Notes under the pieces: model-generated
Database searches by the model: none
What the model was told of the DNA's origin: nothing
What the model saw: only the letters and a program-made list of their open reading frames with translations
Shown: positions 55,131 through 63,804 of the stretch, piece by piece
Layout of the letters: the number at the start of each line of letters is the position of its first letter
Position numbering within the stretch: the stretch's first letter is position 1
NCBI GenBank assembly: GCA_902552345.1
Contig: CACDGO010000002.1
Location: 141,501-205,500 of the forward strand
Direction: 5' to 3'
Source of the DNA: an uncultured Pelagibacteraceae bacterium
GTDB lineage: Bacteria > Pseudomonadota > Alphaproteobacteria > Pelagibacterales > Pelagibacteraceae
Length of the DNA stretch: 64,000 nucleotides
Translations under genes and position numbers: made by a program

Positions 55131-55829
55131 CTAATTTCCAATTTTTATAAGTTCATCTCCAGCTTCGAAGGTTTCTAAATTTTTCCATCCAGCTTCATTG
55201 AAAACATTTATAACTTTTTCACTTATACACATAACTTTTGAGCCTGTCATCAGTCCATTGAGTGAGTACTTTTTTGTTAAATCAATAAAGCTTTCTGCGC
55301 TCCTTTTTGAGTAAACAAAAATTATGTTGGGAGGATGATTTTTGATTAAATTATGAGTATCTTTATTTAATTCTTTAATTTTTTCTGAGGTATAATTGAT
55401 AATTTTATCTATTTGAAATCCTTCCTTTTGTAGCTCTAAATCCAAGTCTGATGTAATATTATCTCCACATATATACGCCAAGACTTTTTTTTTATCTAAG
55501 TCACCTGAATTAACAATAATATTCTTTAAAGCATTTATCGTTCCTCCAGCTGAAATAGTATTATTATAACCTTGCTGCCTTACAATCTTTTCGGTAATTG
55601 CTCCAACACAGAAACAAAGTTTATTTCTGTCTGGTTTTAATAGTTTAAGACTCCTTATTGCATTAGCGCTTGTAAATATAAATGCATTGTATTTCTCGGA
55701 GTCAATAGGATCAAGTTCTGCTTTAGAGATCTTTAAAGTAGGTACATGAATAATTTTATGACCTAAAGAAAGTAATTTGCCCATTAAATCTTCAGAGTCA
55801 ATTAAAGGTCTTGTTATTATAATATTCAT
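55131..55829 (-). CDS. hemD: Uroporphyrinogen-III synthase
   Basis: Closes and inverts the tetrapyrrole ring. The protein has 232 aa. This family is poorly conserved, but IIITRPLIDSEDL, the FTSANAIRSL segment, VGAITEKIVRQQGYNN and SKRSAESFIDL fit it, and the gene overlaps hemC by 4 bases, its usual partner. Confidence rests on both motifs and position. Confidence 0.88.
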   Translation of the reverse strand: MNIIITRPLIDSEDLMGKLLSLGHKIIHVPTLKISKAELDPIDSEKYNAFIFTSANAIRSLKLLKPDRNKLCFCVGAITEKIVRQQGYNNTISAGGTINALKNIIVNSGDLDKKKVLAYICGDNITSDLDLELQKEGFQIDKIINYTSEKIKELNKDTHNLIKNHPPNIIFVYSKRSAESFIDLTKKYSLNGLMTGSKVMCISEKVINVFNEAGWKNLETFEAGDELIKIGN

Positions 55830-56743
55830 TTTTTTTTAAATTTTTCTCCAGCTAGATTTAATAATTTTTCCCCAACACTTTTTCCTATAAAAGAAGCGTC
55901 AACATCTCTGCCTGTAAGTTCATATTCAAAACTCTCTTGACCGCTATCTGAAAAAAGCTGAGCTTTAAGTTTTAAATTATGGTTTTCAATTTCGGCTAAC
56001 CCACCTATTGCGGTATCGCAATCACCTCCAATGGTTTGAAGCATTTTTCTTTCAGCGATAGCGCAAAGATTAGTTGTATTATCGTTAATTCTTTTTATTA
56101 AATTTTTAATTTTATCTTCCTTTCTACATTGTACTGCAATTATTCCTTGTCCCACCGCTGGTAAAATTTGCTCACAATTAAAAGTGAAGCTAATTTTTTT
56201 ATCGAGTTTAAGTGATTTAACTCCAGCAGCTGCTAGAATGACGCCATCTAATTTGTTCTCATTAATTTTACTAATTCTAGTATCAATATTTCCCCGAATA
56301 TTGATTACAGAAATATTGCTATTTATTTTTTTTAATTGAAGTTCTCTCCTCTTTGAACTTGAGCCGATTTTTACGCCATTTCTTAAATCAGAAATATTTT
56401 TAATTTTTTCACTAATTATTACATCTCTGAAATCGTTTCTTTTTAAATATGCTCCTATCAGTAAACTCTCGTTTTCATTAGCCTCCATATCTTTTAAAGA
56501 ATGAACAGCAATATCTATTTCTTTTTTTAATAAACTTTCTTCAATTTCTTTACAAAATAAATTTTTTCCACCTATTTCTGAGATGTTCTTATTAAGATTT
56601 AAATCACCTGATGTTTTTATAGCTTTAAAATTAATATTTTCCTCATTAAGATCATTATTGTTTTTCAGTAATAGCTCTTTAACTTTAGCTACATAAGTTA
56701 ATGAAAGTTTACTGCCTCGGGCTCCAATTGTAATTTTTGTCAT
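55826..56743 (-). CDS. hemC: Hydroxymethylbilane synthase (porphobilinogen deaminase)
   Basis: Polymerises porphobilinogen. The protein has 305 aa. IGARGSKLSLTYVAKV, VHSLKDMEANE, IGSSSKRRELQLKK and the cofactor cysteine in IGGDCDTAIGG are all seen. It starts the hemC-hemD-mscS-yggT-folD minus-strand series, divergent from tsaD over 55 bases. Confidence 0.97.
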   Translation of the reverse strand: MTKITIGARGSKLSLTYVAKVKELLLKNNNDLNEENINFKAIKTSGDLNLNKNISEIGGKNLFCKEIEESLLKKEIDIAVHSLKDMEANENESLLIGAYLKRNDFRDVIISEKIKNISDLRNGVKIGSSSKRRELQLKKINSNISVINIRGNIDTRISKINENKLDGVILAAAGVKSLKLDKKISFTFNCEQILPAVGQGIIAVQCRKEDKIKNLIKRINDNTTNLCAIAERKMLQTIGGDCDTAIGGLAEIENHNLKLKAQLFSDSGQESFEYELTGRDVDASFIGKSVGEKLLNLAGEKFKKK

Positions 56744-56798
56744 TAATTGATTATATATTTGATAGAAGTATTTTATACTATTTTAATTTTTTAAAGAG

Positions 56799-57875
56799 AT
56801 GACAAAAAAGATTACATTTTTAGGAATTGAAACCAGCTGCGATGAAACTGCTGCATCTGTAATTAGGGAAAATGATAAGGGCACCGCAGACGTTTTATCA
56901 AATATCGTTTCAAGTCAGATTTCAGAGCATAAAAAATTTGGAGGAGTTGTACCTGAATTGGCTGCTAGAGCGCATATCGAAAATATTGAATATATAATCA
57001 AAGCTGCCTTAGAGAAGAGTAAAATTTCTTTAAATGAAATAGATGGAATTGCAGCTACTGCGGGTCCAGGTTTAATTGTATGTTTAACAGTTGGGCTTAA
57101 CATAGGTAAATCAATTGCTGCATTTTCAAGTAAACCATTCGTTGCGGTCAATCATTTAGAGGGTCATGCTCTTAGTCCGGGACTAGAAAATAATATTAAA
57201 TTCCCCTATTTACTTTTGTTAATCTCCGGAGGCCACTCTCAATTTTTAATTGTGAATGATATTAATGAATACGAACAATTAGGAACCACAATCGACGATG
57301 CTTTAGGCGAAGCTTTTGATAAAACTGCAAAGATGTTGAATCTAGGATATCCAGGGGGACCGAATATTGAGAAATTTGCAAAATTAGGAGACAAAAACCT
57401 CTTTAAACTTCCTGAACCAATAATAAATAAAGCAGGATGTAATTTATCATTTGCTGGGCTTAAAACTGCCGTTTTAAGAGAGTCAAAAAAAATAAATAAT
57501 AGCGAAAAATTAAAATTTAGTCTTGCGGCATCTTTTCAAAATACCGTAAACAAAATTCTTTATAAAAAAACAAAAATTGCAATTGAAATGTTTAAAGAAA
57601 AAATTAATACATCGAATATTAATCTAGTTGTAGCTGGAGGTGTAGCTGCTAATATTTCGATAAGAGAAAATTTAAAAAAACTTTCAGACGAAATGGGATT
57701 TAAAACTGTTTATCCTAATTTAAAATTTTGTGGTGATAATGCTGCAATGATTGCCTGGGCTGGTATTCAAAGATTTAAAAAAAATTTATTAAATAAAATT
57801 GATGTCGAAGCTAAATCTAGATGGCCTTTAGATGAAAATGCACCCTACATGAAAGGGCCAGGTTTAAAGTTATAA
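56799..57875 (+). CDS. tsaD: tRNA N6-adenosine threonylcarbamoyltransferase TsaD
   Basis: Transfers threonylcarbamoyl to A37 of ANN-decoding tRNAs with TsaB/TsaE. The protein has 358 aa. FLGIETSCDETAASVI, VPELAARAHIENIEYI, the metal histidines in VNHLEGHALSPGL, LLLISGGHSQFLIV, and GGVAANISIRENL are all typical. A TATACT box about 24 bases upstream of the ATG and an AAAGAG just before it are plausible signals. It shares its last base with the EVE gene. Confidence 0.97.
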   Translation: MTKKITFLGIETSCDETAASVIRENDKGTADVLSNIVSSQISEHKKFGGVVPELAARAHIENIEYIIKAALEKSKISLNEIDGIAATAGPGLIVCLTVGLNIGKSIAAFSSKPFVAVNHLEGHALSPGLENNIKFPYLLLLISGGHSQFLIVNDINEYEQLGTTIDDALGEAFDKTAKMLNLGYPGGPNIEKFAKLGDKNLFKLPEPIINKAGCNLSFAGLKTAVLRESKKINNSEKLKFSLAASFQNTVNKILYKKTKIAIEMFKEKINTSNINLVVAGGVAANISIRENLKKLSDEMGFKTVYPNLKFCGDNAAMIAWAGIQRFKKNLLNKIDVEAKSRWPLDENAPYMKGPGLKL

Positions 57876-58288
57876 TGAATTATTGGTTACTTAAGTCTGA
57901 ACCCGATGTTTGGTCGATTGAGCAACAAAAAAAAGCTGGAATAAAAGGTGCTCCCTGGGACGGTGTAAGGAATTATCAAGCTGCAAACAATTTGAGAAAA
58001 ATGAAAAATAACGATTTATGTTTTTTTTACCATTCAAATATTGGAAAAGAAATTGTTGGTATAGTTAAAGTAATTAAATCGGCGTTTATCGATAAAACTG
58101 ATAAGAAAAAGAGGTTTGTGGCCGTTCAAGTTAGGTTTGTAAGTAAATTTAAAAGGGCTATTTCTTTGGAGAAAATTAAAAAAAACAAGAATATTTCTCA
58201 TTTACCGTTGATAAAACAGAGCAGGTTGTCAGTAATGCCGATAGATTATAAAAGCTGGAAAATTATTTGTAACATGGGTAAAGTATAA
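57875..58288 (+). CDS. EVE domain protein
   Basis: The protein has 137 aa, essentially all EVE domain: [55 protein letters not shown], and a PUA-like beta barrel. EVE proteins bind modified bases in DNA or RNA. The start overlaps the tsaD stop (TAATG), an association seen widely in alphaproteobacteria. No restriction or modification gene is nearby, so a housekeeping role in RNA is more likely than defence. Confidence 0.9.
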   Translation: MNYWLLKSEPDVWSIEQQKKAGIKGAPWDGVRNYQAANNLRKMKNNDLCFFYHSNIGKEIVGIVKVIKSAFIDKTDKKKRFVAVQVRFVSKFKRAISLEKIKKNKNISHLPLIKQSRLSVMPIDYKSWKIICNMGKV

Positions 58289-58305
58289 AAAAATTAGAGG
58301 TATTT

Positions 58306-60441
58306 GTGGCAAAAAAGAAAAAAAAGAAAAAATCAAAATTAAAAAATTCTAGAAAGAAATCTAGAAAAGTAAAAAAGTCTAGAAAAGTTCTCAGACCTAG
58401 AAAGAAAACTAAGAAATCCAAAAAAAGAAAAAAATCTAGAAAAAAAACTAGAAAAGCAAGACGAATTATTTTTAAAGCTCCTACGCACTCTAAAGATAGT
58501 GATGGTAATTCAGTTATAAGAGTGTCAGATAGTTGGGCAAATCATGCCTACGTAAACGACTCTAAATATAAAAAAAAATATAAAATGTCCATTAAAGAAA
58601 ACGATAAATTTTGGGCTAAAGAGGGAAAAAGAATTACTTGGATGAAAAAGTATACAAAAATTAAAGATGTTAAGTACAGCAAAGATGAAGTTAAAATAAA
58701 GTGGTATTATGATGGAACTTTAAATGCTTCAGCGAACTGTATAGATAGACATTTAAAGAAGAATCCAAATAAAACAGCAATTATTTGGGTCGGTGATGAT
58801 CCCGCTGATACAAAGAAAATTTCTTACAAAGAGTTACATCAAAACGTATGCAGAGCTGCAAATGGTTTAAAAAGCTTAGGTATACAAAAAGGAGATAGGG
58901 TTACAATTTATCTGACTATGATCCCCGAATTAGCTTACATTATGTTGGCTTGCGCAAGAATTGGTGCTGTTCACTCAATTATTTTTGGTGGTTTTTCGCC
59001 TGACTCAATAGCCACAAGGATAACTGACTGTGAGTCTGAATATTTAATAACCGCAGATGAAGGAGTTAGAGGAGGAAAAATAATTCCATTAAAAAAAATT
59101 GCTGATGAGGCCTTAGATCAATGTCCCGGAGTAAAAAAATGTGTAGTTGTTGAAAGAACTGGAAATCAAGTTGACTGGAATAATGAGAGAGATGTTTCTT
59201 ATAAAGATCTTATTTCATCGGTTCCCTCAAAATGCGAGCCTGAGGAAATGAACGCAGAGGATCCTCTATTTATTTTATATACTTCTGGTTCTACTGGAAA
59301 ACCTAAAGGTGTTTTGCACACTACAGGTGGTTACATGGTTTATGCTTCGATGACCCATCAGTATATTTTTGACTACAAGGCTAATGATATTTATTGGTGT
59401 ACGGCTGACATAGGTTGGGTAACTGGTCATAGTTATATTATTTATGGACCTCTCTCTAATGGAGCGACAACTATCATGTTTGAAGGAGTTCCAAATTATC
59501 CAGATAGCTCTAGATGGTGGCAAATAGTGGATAAGTATAAAGTAAATATTTTTTATACTGCTCCAACAGCAATAAGAGCTTTAATGCGAGAGGGAGATAA
59601 GCCTGTAAAGAAAACAAGTAGAAAAACTCTAAAGTTATTAGGAACTGTTGGAGAGCCCATAAATCCAGAGGCTTGGATGTGGTATTACAAAACAATTGGA
59701 GACTCTAGATGTCCGATTGTTGATACTTGGTGGCAAACAGAAACTGGAGGAATTTTAATAGCGCCTCAACCTGGCGCCATAGATTTAAAACCTGGCTCAG
59801 CAACTAAACCCTTTTATGGCATCAAGCCAGTTCTAGTTGATAAAGATGGTAAAACTATAAAAGGTGAAGGTAAGGGAAGACTTTGTATGGCTGCTTCTTG
59901 GCCAGGTCAAATGCGGACAGTTTATGGGGATCATCAAAGATTCATAGATACATATTTTTCTCAATTTGATGGAAAATATTTCACTGGAGACGGATGTAGA
60001 AGAGATAAAGATGGTTATTATTGGATTACGGGAAGAGTGGATGATGTAATTATTGTATCAGGTCACAACCTTGGAACAGCTGAAATTGAAAGTGCGTTTG
60101 TTGCGCATCCTAAAGTAGCTGAGGCTGCTGTAGTTGGATTTCCGCATAGTATAAAAGGCAATGGGTTATATTGTTATGTGACTTTAAATGCTGGTGAAAA
60201 CCCCACTGGAGATTTAGAAAGAGATCTTAAACTTTGGGTTAGAAAACAAATCGGTCCAATAGCTACACCAGATGTAATTCAATTTGCACCTGGGTTACCA
60301 AAAACAAGATCTGGGAAAATTATGAGAAGAATTCTAAGAAAAATTGCTGCCAATGAGCCTGATAGTTTAGGAGATACAACAACTTTGGCGGATCCCAGTG
60401 TAGTAACTTCTCTTGTAGAGAATAGACAAAATAAAGGTTAA
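58306..60441 (+). CDS. acs: Acetyl-CoA synthetase with Lys/Arg-rich N-terminal extension
   Basis: Activates acetate via acetyl-AMP. The protein has 711 aa; relatives are about 650. From about residue 73 it is standard Acs: [69 protein letters not shown], and the acetylation lysine in [17 protein letters not shown]. The first 53 residues are almost only K, R, S, T with a few others and hold repeated SRK/KSRK units. The GTG start gives the only frame for it; the next in-frame start is GTG at 58522 (residue 73). It starts 17 bases after the EVE gene. The stop overlaps the convergent gene by 4 bases. Confidence 0.94.
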   Translation: MAKKKKKKKSKLKNSRKKSRKVKKSRKVLRPRKKTKKSKKRKKSRKKTRKARRIIFKAPTHSKDSDGNSVIRVSDSWANHAYVNDSKYKKKYKMSIKENDKFWAKEGKRITWMKKYTKIKDVKYSKDEVKIKWYYDGTLNASANCIDRHLKKNPNKTAIIWVGDDPADTKKISYKELHQNVCRAANGLKSLGIQKGDRVTIYLTMIPELAYIMLACARIGAVHSIIFGGFSPDSIATRITDCESEYLITADEGVRGGKIIPLKKIADEALDQCPGVKKCVVVERTGNQVDWNNERDVSYKDLISSVPSKCEPEEMNAEDPLFILYTSGSTGKPKGVLHTTGGYMVYASMTHQYIFDYKANDIYWCTADIGWVTGHSYIIYGPLSNGATTIMFEGVPNYPDSSRWWQIVDKYKVNIFYTAPTAIRALMREGDKPVKKTSRKTLKLLGTVGEPINPEAWMWYYKTIGDSRCPIVDTWWQTETGGILIAPQPGAIDLKPGSATKPFYGIKPVLVDKDGKTIKGEGKGRLCMAASWPGQMRTVYGDHQRFIDTYFSQFDGKYFTGDGCRRDKDGYYWITGRVDDVIIVSGHNLGTAEIESAFVAHPKVAEAAVVGFPHSIKGNGLYCYVTLNAGENPTGDLERDLKLWVRKQIGPIATPDVIQFAPGLPKTRSGKIMRRILRKIAANEPDSLGDTTTLADPSVVTSLVENRQNKG

Positions 60442-61079
60442 TTAAATTTTAAATCTTTTGTTAATTTTTTAAACTCGTCTTTCATCAATCCCCATTTTAG
60501 ATGGATTGAGTTCAAGACTATTTTTTTATCAAGTGATTTAAGTTCATCTGCAATAGGTGACCAGTAATATAATGCTTGACCACTTTCCTTAAAAGGATCA
60601 TTTAAGTGATAGTTTGAAAAATTTACTTTATTTAACCTCTCTAAAAAATTTTTTTTACCTCTTTCAAAAATTTCATCGCTTAAACCATTTTTTTTTTCGT
60701 TTTCTAAGATATTTAAAAAGATTTCTTTACAATCATTCTCCTTTAAGTTTTTTTCTGAAATAAGATAGGAGAAAACATAAAAAGCACAGTCAGCTAATGC
60801 AACCACATAAATGTTCCATTTTGCAATGTTTATTGATTTAAGAAAAACTTCATCCTCCATCATCGCAATATACTTAACTCCTATTCTAGTTTTCAGGTAG
60901 CCGTATAGAGTTGTTTGTGCAACATGGGCTGATCTTTCTTGAATGAAATTTTCTAGATCTTTTTTGGATTTTATTCTTTTAAAAAGACCAGATATTTTCC
61001 AGATTGGAATTACATATTCCCAAATATCAATTAGAGTGGTTCTAAGAGTGTTTCGCAATTTATCTAAATTCAATTTCAC
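60438..61079 (-). CDS. Conserved-looking hypothetical protein, possibly membrane-associated
   Basis: The protein has 213 aa and starts at GTG. I do not recognise a family. A N-terminal amphipathic/hydrophobic stretch ([20 protein letters not shown]) is followed by a mostly helical soluble body with a moderately hydrophobic stretch at about 88-108 ([19 protein letters not shown]) and a Trp/Tyr-rich end. [18 protein letters not shown] looks like a conserved core. It converges on acs with a 4-base overlap. It diverges from the symporter across a 155-base gap, by far the roomiest near it. Confidence 0.65.
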   Translation of the reverse strand: MKLNLDKLRNTLRTTLIDIWEYVIPIWKISGLFKRIKSKKDLENFIQERSAHVAQTTLYGYLKTRIGVKYIAMMEDEVFLKSINIAKWNIYVVALADCAFYVFSYLISEKNLKENDCKEIFLNILENEKKNGLSDEIFERGKKNFLERLNKVNFSNYHLNDPFKESGQALYYWSPIADELKSLDKKIVLNSIHLKWGLMKDEFKKLTKDLKFN

Positions 61080-61234
61080 GTTGTATATAAAAAACCCTTT
61101 ATTTGCTTGTCTTATAGCATTTCAAATTGGTTTTGGGGTCCTTTTTTCTCTTTAAATTCAACTCATAATCAGTATGCTCCCCAGCAATAAGAGTACTTTT
61201 TACGTAAAAAGTTAAAAAATAAATAGGGGGAAAT
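61080..61234. promoter_or_regulatory. 155-base divergent regulatory gap with an 18-bp palindrome
   Basis: A perfect inverted repeat, ACTTTTTACGTAAAAAGT, lies at 61195-61212, 22 bases before the start of the DUF4212 gene. A very purine-rich GGGGG (61226-61230) just before its ATG is a strong ribosome binding site by the standard of this window. The palindrome could be an operator, or the RNA hairpin of a leader. A CATAAT lies at 61174-61179. No good -35 is paired with it. Confidence 0.5.
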
Positions 61235-61492
61235 ATGTCAAATAAAGACGCATATTGGAACAAGACCAAAAACCATATGATCGTAACATTGGTTCTTTGG
61301 GCTTTCTTCTCATTAGTGATCTTCATGTTTGGTTCAGAGCTGAACACGATGTCTTTTCTTGGCTATCCACTAGCATATTACATGACTGCGCAAGGTTCAC
61401 TTCTTGCCTTTGTGATAATTTTGTTTTGGACTGCAAATAAACAAGAAAAAATCGACGAAGAACATGGTTTCTCAGAAAGAGAGGATGACTAA
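61235..61492 (+). CDS. DUF4212 small subunit of VC_2705-type sodium:solute symporter
   Basis: The protein has 85 aa with two TM segments (about 16-36 and 46-66) and an acidic tail. DAYWNKTKNHMIVTLVLWAF and FLGYPLAYYMTAQGSLLAFV are family hallmarks. It is always found with the large SSS protein; here the stop and next start share a base (TAATG). It is needed for stability or activity of the transporter, from what is known of the family. Confidence 0.93.
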   Translation: MSNKDAYWNKTKNHMIVTLVLWAFFSLVIFMFGSELNTMSFLGYPLAYYMTAQGSLLAFVIILFWTANKQEKIDEEHGFSEREDD

Positions 61493-63348
61493 TGTTTAAA
61501 GGAGATTTTATACAAAACCTTCCTAAAATATATGGTACCTACACTGGTGGCTTTATAGTGTTCATCATTTTGATGGCACTAGCAGAGCAAGCAGGTGTGT
61601 CAGCTAAAAACATCGGAGTGATGTTCGTAGCTTTCACGGTATTGATTTATGCCTTAATTGGTTATTTATCAAGAACCATACAAGTAGATGCCTATTATGT
61701 TGCAGGAAGACAAGTGCCAACCGTATTTAACGGAATGGCAACAGCAGCTGACTGGATGTCAGGTGCATCATTCGTAGCTTTAGCGGGTGGAGTTTACTTT
61801 GGTGGCTATACTTATATGGCCTTCTTAGTAGGTTGGACAGGTGGATACGTACTTGTTGCAACTCTAATGGCTCCGTACCTAAGAAAGTTTGGATGTTACA
61901 CAGTTCCTGATTTTATCGGAACACGATACGGTGGTAATGCAGTAAGAGCTGCAGCTGTATTCGTGCTTTTCATAGCATCATTTACTTACGTAACAGCACA
62001 AATTAATGCTACGGGAACAATTGCTTCTAGAGCTCTTGGAATTCCATTCGAAGCGGGTGTATGGGTAGGATTAATAAGTATCCTTATCTGTTCAATGCTT
62101 GGTGGAATGAGAGCTGTAACTTGGACACAGGTTGCTCAGTACATTGTATTAATCATCGCATACTTAATACCAGTATTCTGGATTAGTTCTAACGTAGGTG
62201 GAGGAATTTTCCCTCACTTAATGTTAGGTGATGAAGTTGCAAGACTTGGCGAACTTGAACAACAATTTGGACTAGTTAAAAACAGCGCCGCAGATATGAA
62301 AGCAGCTGGGGTACCAGGAGGATTGAAATACATCTCTGGAACTCACTCTGGAGTACCTGAAGGTGGAATGGCTGTCTGGAAATACTTATCGTTAGCGATT
62401 TGTATGATGGTGGGAACTGCATCGTTACCTCATATCTTAATGAGATACTTTACAACTCCTACAGTAAGAGCAGCAAGAAAATCAGTAGCTTGGTCGCTAT
62501 TCTTTATTTTCTTACTTTACTCTTCAGCGCCTATGTTAGCGACATTGTCTAAATTAGCATTGATGGATCCAAATCTACCAACTGGAATTATCGGAAAATC
62601 TATTTCTGAAGTTCAGTCGATAGAGTGGGTACAAAGATGGTCTGAAGTTAAACAAGTATTTATCGCAGACTTTAATGGTGACGGAATACTTCAGTTGAAC
62701 GAGTGGTTCATGAGAGGTGACGTTGTAGTATTAGCTACTCCAGAAGTAGCGGGTCTACCGTTCGTAATCTCAGGACTAGTGTTTGCTGGTGGTATGGCTG
62801 CTGCCATGTCAACTGCCGACGGATTAGTTCTTGCGATCTCAAATGCGTTATCACACGACATTTATTACAAGATCATAAATCCAAAAGCGGAAACTGCTAA
62901 AAGACTATTAGTTGCTCGTGTACTACTAGTAATCATCGGAGCTGCAGGTGCTTACATAGCCTCTTTCAGGCTAACAAGTATCTTAGGTTCAGTTGCTTGG
63001 GCATTCGACTTTGCAATGTCAGGCTTATTCTTCCCACTTGTACTTGGTGTATGGTGGAAGAGAGCTACTAGAGAAGGTGCAATCGCCGGTATCGTAGCAG
63101 GAATTGTGTCAGGAACAGTTTACTTAACGTGGGTGTTCCCTAAATTCTCAGTTCCTTTATGGGGCGGTGTAAATACTCCTTTCTTAGGTATTGACCACTT
63201 AAGATTTGGTTTAATTGGAGCACCAATTTGTTTAGTTGTAATGGTAGTAGTCAGTTTAATGACTAAAGAACCAAGTCCAGCTACACAAAAATTAGTAGAC
63301 GATACAAGAATACCAACAGGTAAGGCTATTCTTGGTAAGCAACACTAA
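61492..63348 (+). CDS. Sodium:solute symporter, VC_2705/ActP-like large subunit
   Basis: SSS-family permease for acetate or a similar small acid, 618 aa, about thirteen TM segments. The family core is YYVAGRQVPTVFNGMATAAD, WMSGASFVALAGGVYFGGY, and the late FAGGMAAAMSTADGLVLAIS. Between TMs an EF-hand-like loop DFNGDGILQLNE has Asp, Asn, Asp, Gly and the closing Glu in the Ca2+-binding positions. Codons are visibly less A/T-rich than nearby (61801-61860 has 27 G/C of 60), as in highly expressed genes. It is closed by a strong terminator. With acs upstream, it would supply acetate. Confidence 0.93.
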   Translation: MFKGDFIQNLPKIYGTYTGGFIVFIILMALAEQAGVSAKNIGVMFVAFTVLIYALIGYLSRTIQVDAYYVAGRQVPTVFNGMATAADWMSGASFVALAGGVYFGGYTYMAFLVGWTGGYVLVATLMAPYLRKFGCYTVPDFIGTRYGGNAVRAAAVFVLFIASFTYVTAQINATGTIASRALGIPFEAGVWVGLISILICSMLGGMRAVTWTQVAQYIVLIIAYLIPVFWISSNVGGGIFPHLMLGDEVARLGELEQQFGLVKNSAADMKAAGVPGGLKYISGTHSGVPEGGMAVWKYLSLAICMMVGTASLPHILMRYFTTPTVRAARKSVAWSLFFIFLLYSSAPMLATLSKLALMDPNLPTGIIGKSISEVQSIEWVQRWSEVKQVFIADFNGDGILQLNEWFMRGDVVVLATPEVAGLPFVISGLVFAGGMAAAMSTADGLVLAISNALSHDIYYKIINPKAETAKRLLVARVLLVIIGAAGAYIASFRLTSILGSVAWAFDFAMSGLFFPLVLGVWWKRATREGAIAGIVAGIVSGTVYLTWVFPKFSVPLWGGVNTPFLGIDHLRFGLIGAPICLVVMVVVSLMTKEPSPATQKLVDDTRIPTGKAILGKQH

Positions 63349-63367
63349 TTAACAATTATTTAAGATT

Positions 63368-63399
63368 AAAAGGGGCGATTTATTCGCCCCTTTTTTTTT
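63368..63399 (+). terminator. Intrinsic terminator after the symporter
   Basis: An 11-bp stem (AAAAGGGGCGA with TCGCCCCTTTT), a 5-base loop and a run of nine T. It is the best terminator in the window and closes the symporter operon. Confidence 0.93.
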
Positions 63400-63424
63400 A
63401 CCTAAATCATGGTAATTTAAAAAT

Positions 63425-63760
63425 ATGATACCAACTTGGGCAATAGTTTTAGATTATACGCTCGGAACAATAATGTGGACTTTAATTGGTCGTGCATTCA
63501 TGAATATTTTTCAAAAAGAGGATTCTACATTTTTTTTCATGAGAATATTTGTAAAAACCACGAACCCTATAATTAATTTATTTAAATTCATTACTCCAAG
63601 TTTCTTATTTGGACCTTTCATAGCCTTATACGTTGCATGGTTTTTTTATTTATTTAGATTTTACGCCATGCCTTATATTCTTGGTTATGATGTTTGGGGA
63701 ATGCTAGCATTTCCTTTAGAGAGCGATTTTTCAAGACAATTATATCAACTGTTCAATTAA
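63425..63760 (+). CDS. Small polytopic membrane protein of unknown function
   Basis: The protein has 111 aa with about three hydrophobic segments (5-25, 45-62, 64-88) and a short C-terminal soluble end. IPTWAIVLDYTLGTIMWTLIGRAFMN and NPIINLFKFITPSFLFGPF recall YggT-like layouts (NPII/P followed by F), but similarity is too weak to name it. It stands alone between the terminator and rpe. Confidence 0.65.
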   Translation: MIPTWAIVLDYTLGTIMWTLIGRAFMNIFQKEDSTFFFMRIFVKTTNPIINLFKFITPSFLFGPFIALYVAWFFYLFRFYAMPYILGYDVWGMLAFPLESDFSRQLYQLFN

Positions 63761-63770
63761 TCTTATTTTT

Positions 63771-63798
63771 TTGACAAAATTTAAGATTAAAATATAAA
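63771..63798 (+). promoter_or_regulatory. Promoter of rpe
   Basis: A perfect TTGACA (63771-63776), 16 bases, then TATAAA (63793-63798). Only six bases (TGTAGA) separate the -10 from the ATG, so the transcription start would be at or beside the start codon and give a leaderless mRNA. Confidence 0.75.
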
Positions 63799-63804
63799 TG
63801 TAGA

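Noticed and set aside
57875..58288. EVE protein as part of a defence system
   Set aside because: EVE domains occur in some restriction systems, but here it is a stand-alone domain coupled to tsaD with no nuclease or methylase nearby; a housekeeping role is more likely.
58330..58460. TCTAGA-rich stretch as a restriction-site cluster or regulatory repeat
   Set aside because: The repeats are explained by runs of Ser-Arg-Lys codons in the coding frame of the acs leader.
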